A stretch of DNA of 64,000 nucleotides from JAUWKC01 sp035527845 (GTDB lineage: Bacteria > Planctomycetota > Phycisphaerae > Sedimentisphaerales > Anaerobacaceae), in contig DATKZT010000044.1 of assembly GCA_035527845.1 (NCBI GenBank), positions 3,032 through 67,031 on the forward strand, in the 5' to 3' direction. Below, one piece after another: positions 61,429 through 64,000 of this stretch (position 1 is the stretch's first letter; every line of letters begins with the position of its first letter). Under the pieces are notes generated by a model. That model searched no databases and was not told the origin of the DNA. It worked only from the letters and a program-made list of their open reading frames with translations. A program made the position numbers and the translations under genes.

Positions 61429-62571
61429 ATGAAGATCTTATTACTGTACGATTACCCGCCCTCGCCGGCGGGACTGGCCACGCAGGGGAGTCTGCTTCAC
61501 AGAGGGCTCGAGGAATTGGGCGTTGACGTTCATTCGGTACACTTTGAATCGGCCCAGGAAAAGGAATGGTATTACAGGTGGTTCGGACCGGATGTTGTCG
61601 TCGGCGTCGGGTACTGGGGCCATACGCCCCATCTTGTCCTCCACCCGCAGCGCTATGGCGTACAGCCCGTTCCGTGGCTGGTCGCCGACGGCTACATGGG
61701 TGATTACAACGAGATACTCGATGCTCTGCCGCTCATCCTTGTTACCTCCAGATGGGTAAAGAAGGTCTATGTGCGAGATGGGCTCCGTGGAGAGAACATC
61801 GAGGTGCTTCCGGTGGGCTGCGATACGGATTCTTTTGTCCCCCGCGATAAGAGCGACCCAAAGGTCGCTGCCGTACGTGAGGCGCTCGGAGTTGCGCCAG
61901 ACCAGATAATGATTCTAACTGTAGGAGGGGATGCAACGTCCAAAGGTGCGCAGGAGGTCATGCAGGCCCTGGCAATCAACGACACTAAGGCGCCGGATTG
62001 GAAGTATGTCTGCAAGGTTTGGCCTCAGCCTCGCACAGAGCAGCAGAATCTGGTGGACCTGCAGCTGGCAACCCAGTTGGGTATTGATAAGAACGTTGTT
62101 TACACCACCAACGTCATCTCCCGAAATTTCATGCCTTATCTCTTGGCTGCGTGTGACATTTATGCGGCCCCGTCGCGTTTGGAAGGATTCGGAATGATTC
62201 AGGTGGAGGCCGGCGCCTGCGGCAAACCGGTCATAGGCATTAAGGCAATGGGTATGCTGGACACTATGGTGCATGGCCAGAATGCATTCCTGGCAGGCAT
62301 TGCACAGGAAGTCAGATTGAAAGAAACGACGTTGGACAACGAGTCGGGCCACGAACCGGGACACCGGATAGTGTTCAAGAGGCCTCGAACCGTCGATTAC
62401 CGGGCCAGCGTACATGACATCGCCAATTACCTGATGGATTTGATGACGAACGCCGAGCTGCGAATTAGAATGGGAGAAGCGGGAAGAAGACGGGCCGTAG
62501 AGAATTACGACTATCGTGTAATCGCCAGGAAATTTGTGAAGATCATATCTGAGCGACTGGGGATTTCGTGA
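61429..62571 (+). CDS. GT4-family glycosyltransferase
   Basis: ATG 61429 has AGGAGATG upstream, 11 bases after the deacetylase. The 380-residue protein has the GT-B layout: an N-terminal domain (MKILLLYDYPPSPAGLATQG) and a nucleotide-sugar-binding C-terminal domain with EVLPVGCDTDSFVPRDK, ILTVGGDATSKGAQEVMQAL, and the GT4 motif APSRLEGFGMIQVEAGACG (EGFGxxxxEAxAxGxPV). It transfers a sugar from a nucleotide donor; the acceptor is unknown. An acidic substitution is not seen in the catalytic EX7E motif. The following gene starts one base after its stop. Confidence 0.92.
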   Translation: MKILLLYDYPPSPAGLATQGSLLHRGLEELGVDVHSVHFESAQEKEWYYRWFGPDVVVGVGYWGHTPHLVLHPQRYGVQPVPWLVADGYMGDYNEILDALPLILVTSRWVKKVYVRDGLRGENIEVLPVGCDTDSFVPRDKSDPKVAAVREALGVAPDQIMILTVGGDATSKGAQEVMQALAINDTKAPDWKYVCKVWPQPRTEQQNLVDLQLATQLGIDKNVVYTTNVISRNFMPYLLAACDIYAAPSRLEGFGMIQVEAGACGKPVIGIKAMGMLDTMVHGQNAFLAGIAQEVRLKETTLDNESGHEPGHRIVFKRPRTVDYRASVHDIANYLMDLMTNAELRIRMGEAGRRRAVENYDYRVIARKFVKIISERLGIS

Positions 62572-62572
62572 G

Positions 62573-63748
62573 ATGGAAAAACGGGACAAGACTTTGATTA
62601 AGCAAGCAAAGGAGGCGGCGCTGAAGGTGCTGCTTCACAACGCGCACGGCCCGTGTCGCGGGCTTCCGAGGACCGCCGGATGGGGTTATCCGGAGCCCTA
62701 TACGCGAGACATCATGATTTCCTCGCTCGGAATCCTCACGACCGGGAACCAGAAATTGGTTGCCTCGCTGCGAAAGGCGCTGGAGACGGCTGCCAGAAAC
62801 CAAAGCAGGCTGGGGCATATTCCTTCGCTGGTTCATGATCCTGATGACCGCGGGGCTAGCGACTGCACGCCGCTCTTTCTGATGGCCACAGCGTTTTTGC
62901 GAAAAGTCATTGGCGAGCAGGAGTTTCTGCAGGAGGCGGTGGACAAGGCGATGAGGTGGATGGAATACCGCAGCCCTTCTGATCGTGTCCTGGTGGCGCA
63001 ACTGCCCACGAGTGACTGGCGTGACGAGCAATGGATTCTCGGATACGGATTGTATGTGAATACTATAGTCTATACGTATCTGAGGCTCCACGGGCAGGAG
63101 GAGCGAGCATCGGTGCTGCGGGAGGCCATGGGGCACTTCACTGTTAAAGGCGACAGGCAGAATCGGCATGTTCACGAGGGGCTCGTTCTAAGGTATAAAC
63201 CTTACTATGCGTTATGGTCTTACAAGGTATACAGGAGCGAGCGATTTGACCTGCTGGGCAACAGCATTGCTATCCTCTCCGGCATTGCCTCTCATTCGAG
63301 GGCCAATTCCCTTATTTCGTGGGTCGAGGCGGAGTGCCAGTCGTTAAGGCAGAGGGAAGATTTGGCGGTCGACCTGCCGCCCAATTTCTTCCCGTACGTC
63401 AGGCCCGGCGACCCGGATTGGATCCCCAGATACGAGCGGTACAATCAGCCTGGTGAATACCACAACGGCGGAGTCTGGCCCTTTGTCTGCGGCTTTTACG
63501 TGGCGGCGCTGGTAGCTGCCGGCAGACACCAGCTTGCCGAAAGAAAACTTGCAGCGCTCGCCAGGCTTGTTAGACCCGCCAGAGCGGCAGACGTCGAATT
63601 TGGGTTCAACGAGTGGTGCAGAGCACAAGACGGAACACCTCAGGGCGAGGACTGGCAGAGCTGGTCGGCTGCAATGTATCTGTACGCTGCCGCGTGCGTG
63701 GAGCAGGAAAGGACGCCTTTCTTTCACGAGATTCGCGACCATACTTGA
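62573..63748 (+). CDS. (alpha/alpha)6-barrel glycoside hydrolase-like protein (GH100-like)
   Basis: The 391-residue protein begins one base after the glycosyltransferase stop, so they are translationally coupled. The sequence suggests an (alpha/alpha)6 barrel: GYPEPYTRDIMISSLGI, LPTSDWRDEQWILGYGLYVN (catalytic acid region), NQPGEYHNGGVWPFVCGFYV and NEWCRAQDGTPQGEDWQSWS. These segments resemble neutral/alkaline invertases (GH100) and amylo-alpha-1,6-glucosidases. There is no signal peptide, so it acts in the cytoplasm. With a deacetylase and a GT4 enzyme it could process or degrade the product of that pathway. Specific substrate is not deducible. Confidence 0.75.
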   Translation: MEKRDKTLIKQAKEAALKVLLHNAHGPCRGLPRTAGWGYPEPYTRDIMISSLGILTTGNQKLVASLRKALETAARNQSRLGHIPSLVHDPDDRGASDCTPLFLMATAFLRKVIGEQEFLQEAVDKAMRWMEYRSPSDRVLVAQLPTSDWRDEQWILGYGLYVNTIVYTYLRLHGQEERASVLREAMGHFTVKGDRQNRHVHEGLVLRYKPYYALWSYKVYRSERFDLLGNSIAILSGIASHSRANSLISWVEAECQSLRQREDLAVDLPPNFFPYVRPGDPDWIPRYERYNQPGEYHNGGVWPFVCGFYVAALVAAGRHQLAERKLAALARLVRPARAADVEFGFNEWCRAQDGTPQGEDWQSWSAAMYLYAAACVEQERTPFFHEIRDHT

Positions 63749-63841
63749 CGGCTTCGTCGGTGAATTCGCCAAAAAGTACTGGTTTATTTGCTTGCAATAC
63801 GAGCTGTTCCTGCTAAATTTAAGCCGTCGTGAAAGGACGTT

Positions 63842-63914
<73 letters not shown>

Positions 63915-63933
63915 TTTTTAACCCTTTTTATGG

Positions 63934-63968
63934 CAAGCAGTTATGACTGCTTGTCCTTTTTTGTTTTT
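63934..63968 (+). terminator. Intrinsic terminator downstream of tRNA-Phe
   Basis: CAAGCAG (63934-63940) pairs with CTGCTTG (63947-63953), followed by TCC and TTTTTTGTTTTT. Confidence 0.82.
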
Positions 63969-64000
63969 CGAAATTTGGGGGTGCGCGCCAAAGTGTGACA

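Overview
The window reads as a chromosomal segment of a planctomycete, most likely of the Phycisphaerae/Sedimentisphaerales type (inference). The grounds are the Tat-targeted sulfatases, a GH51 arabinofuranosidase, lineage-style ECF sigma factor/membrane anti-sigma pairs with a conserved 'IIMKSRMTK' segment before the membrane helix, and a BlaI regulator next to a very large M56 (BlaR1-like) receptor. Promoters of ordinary genes fit the sigma-70 consensus well (several TTGACA-17-TATAAT types). There is no CRISPR array, no insertion sequence, no rRNA operon, and one tRNA (Phe).

Layout. 1-6.8 kb: truncated rimO (-), a lipoprotein secretin, a small acidic protein, thioredoxin (-), a GroES-like protein, and a three-gene operon of ECF sigma, membrane regulator and beta-propeller lipoprotein. 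7-21 kb: a Tat-exported FucI-like protein, two sulfatases, an isopropylmalate dehydrogenase-family enzyme, a DRG-like GTPase with TGS domain, an M16 peptidase pair, a GH51 enzyme and a small Cys-rich DUF6485-type protein. 21-24.7 kb: a subtilase and a metzincin protease with near-identical promoters. 24.8-32.7 kb: three ECF sigma/anti-sigma operons. 33-37 kb: a TPR membrane protein, purC, an HD-domain protein and a cupin. 37.4-47.3 kb: a 3098-residue M56/BlaR1-like protein with ankyrin, carboxypeptidase-regulatory-like and beta-helix regions, plus its BlaI repressor and operator-like sites. 47.6-56.3 kb: more sigma/anti-sigma operons, the last sigma gene carrying a one-base frameshift. 56.4-60.5 kb: an HDOD-histidine kinase, an HTH-receiver fusion and a GAF-like protein. 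60.7-63.7 kb: a deacetylase/glycosyltransferase/glycosidase operon. 63.8 kb: tRNA-Phe followed by a terminator.

How it fits together. Roughly half of the window is signal transduction across the envelope: seven ECF sigma genes, six of them next to a single-pass membrane partner with a large extracytoplasmic region in an overlapping or near-overlapping operon (the 4.3 kb one is the most divergent), plus BlaI/BlaR1. The rest is envelope and polymer metabolism (sulfatases, arabinofuranosidase, secreted proteases, M16 pair), so a plausible reading is an organism that senses and digests sulfated polysaccharide and protein. The most unusual features are the giant receptor, the conserved internal start-like site in four anti-sigma genes, a shared non-canonical promoter motif upstream of two sigma genes, and the frameshifted sigma gene.
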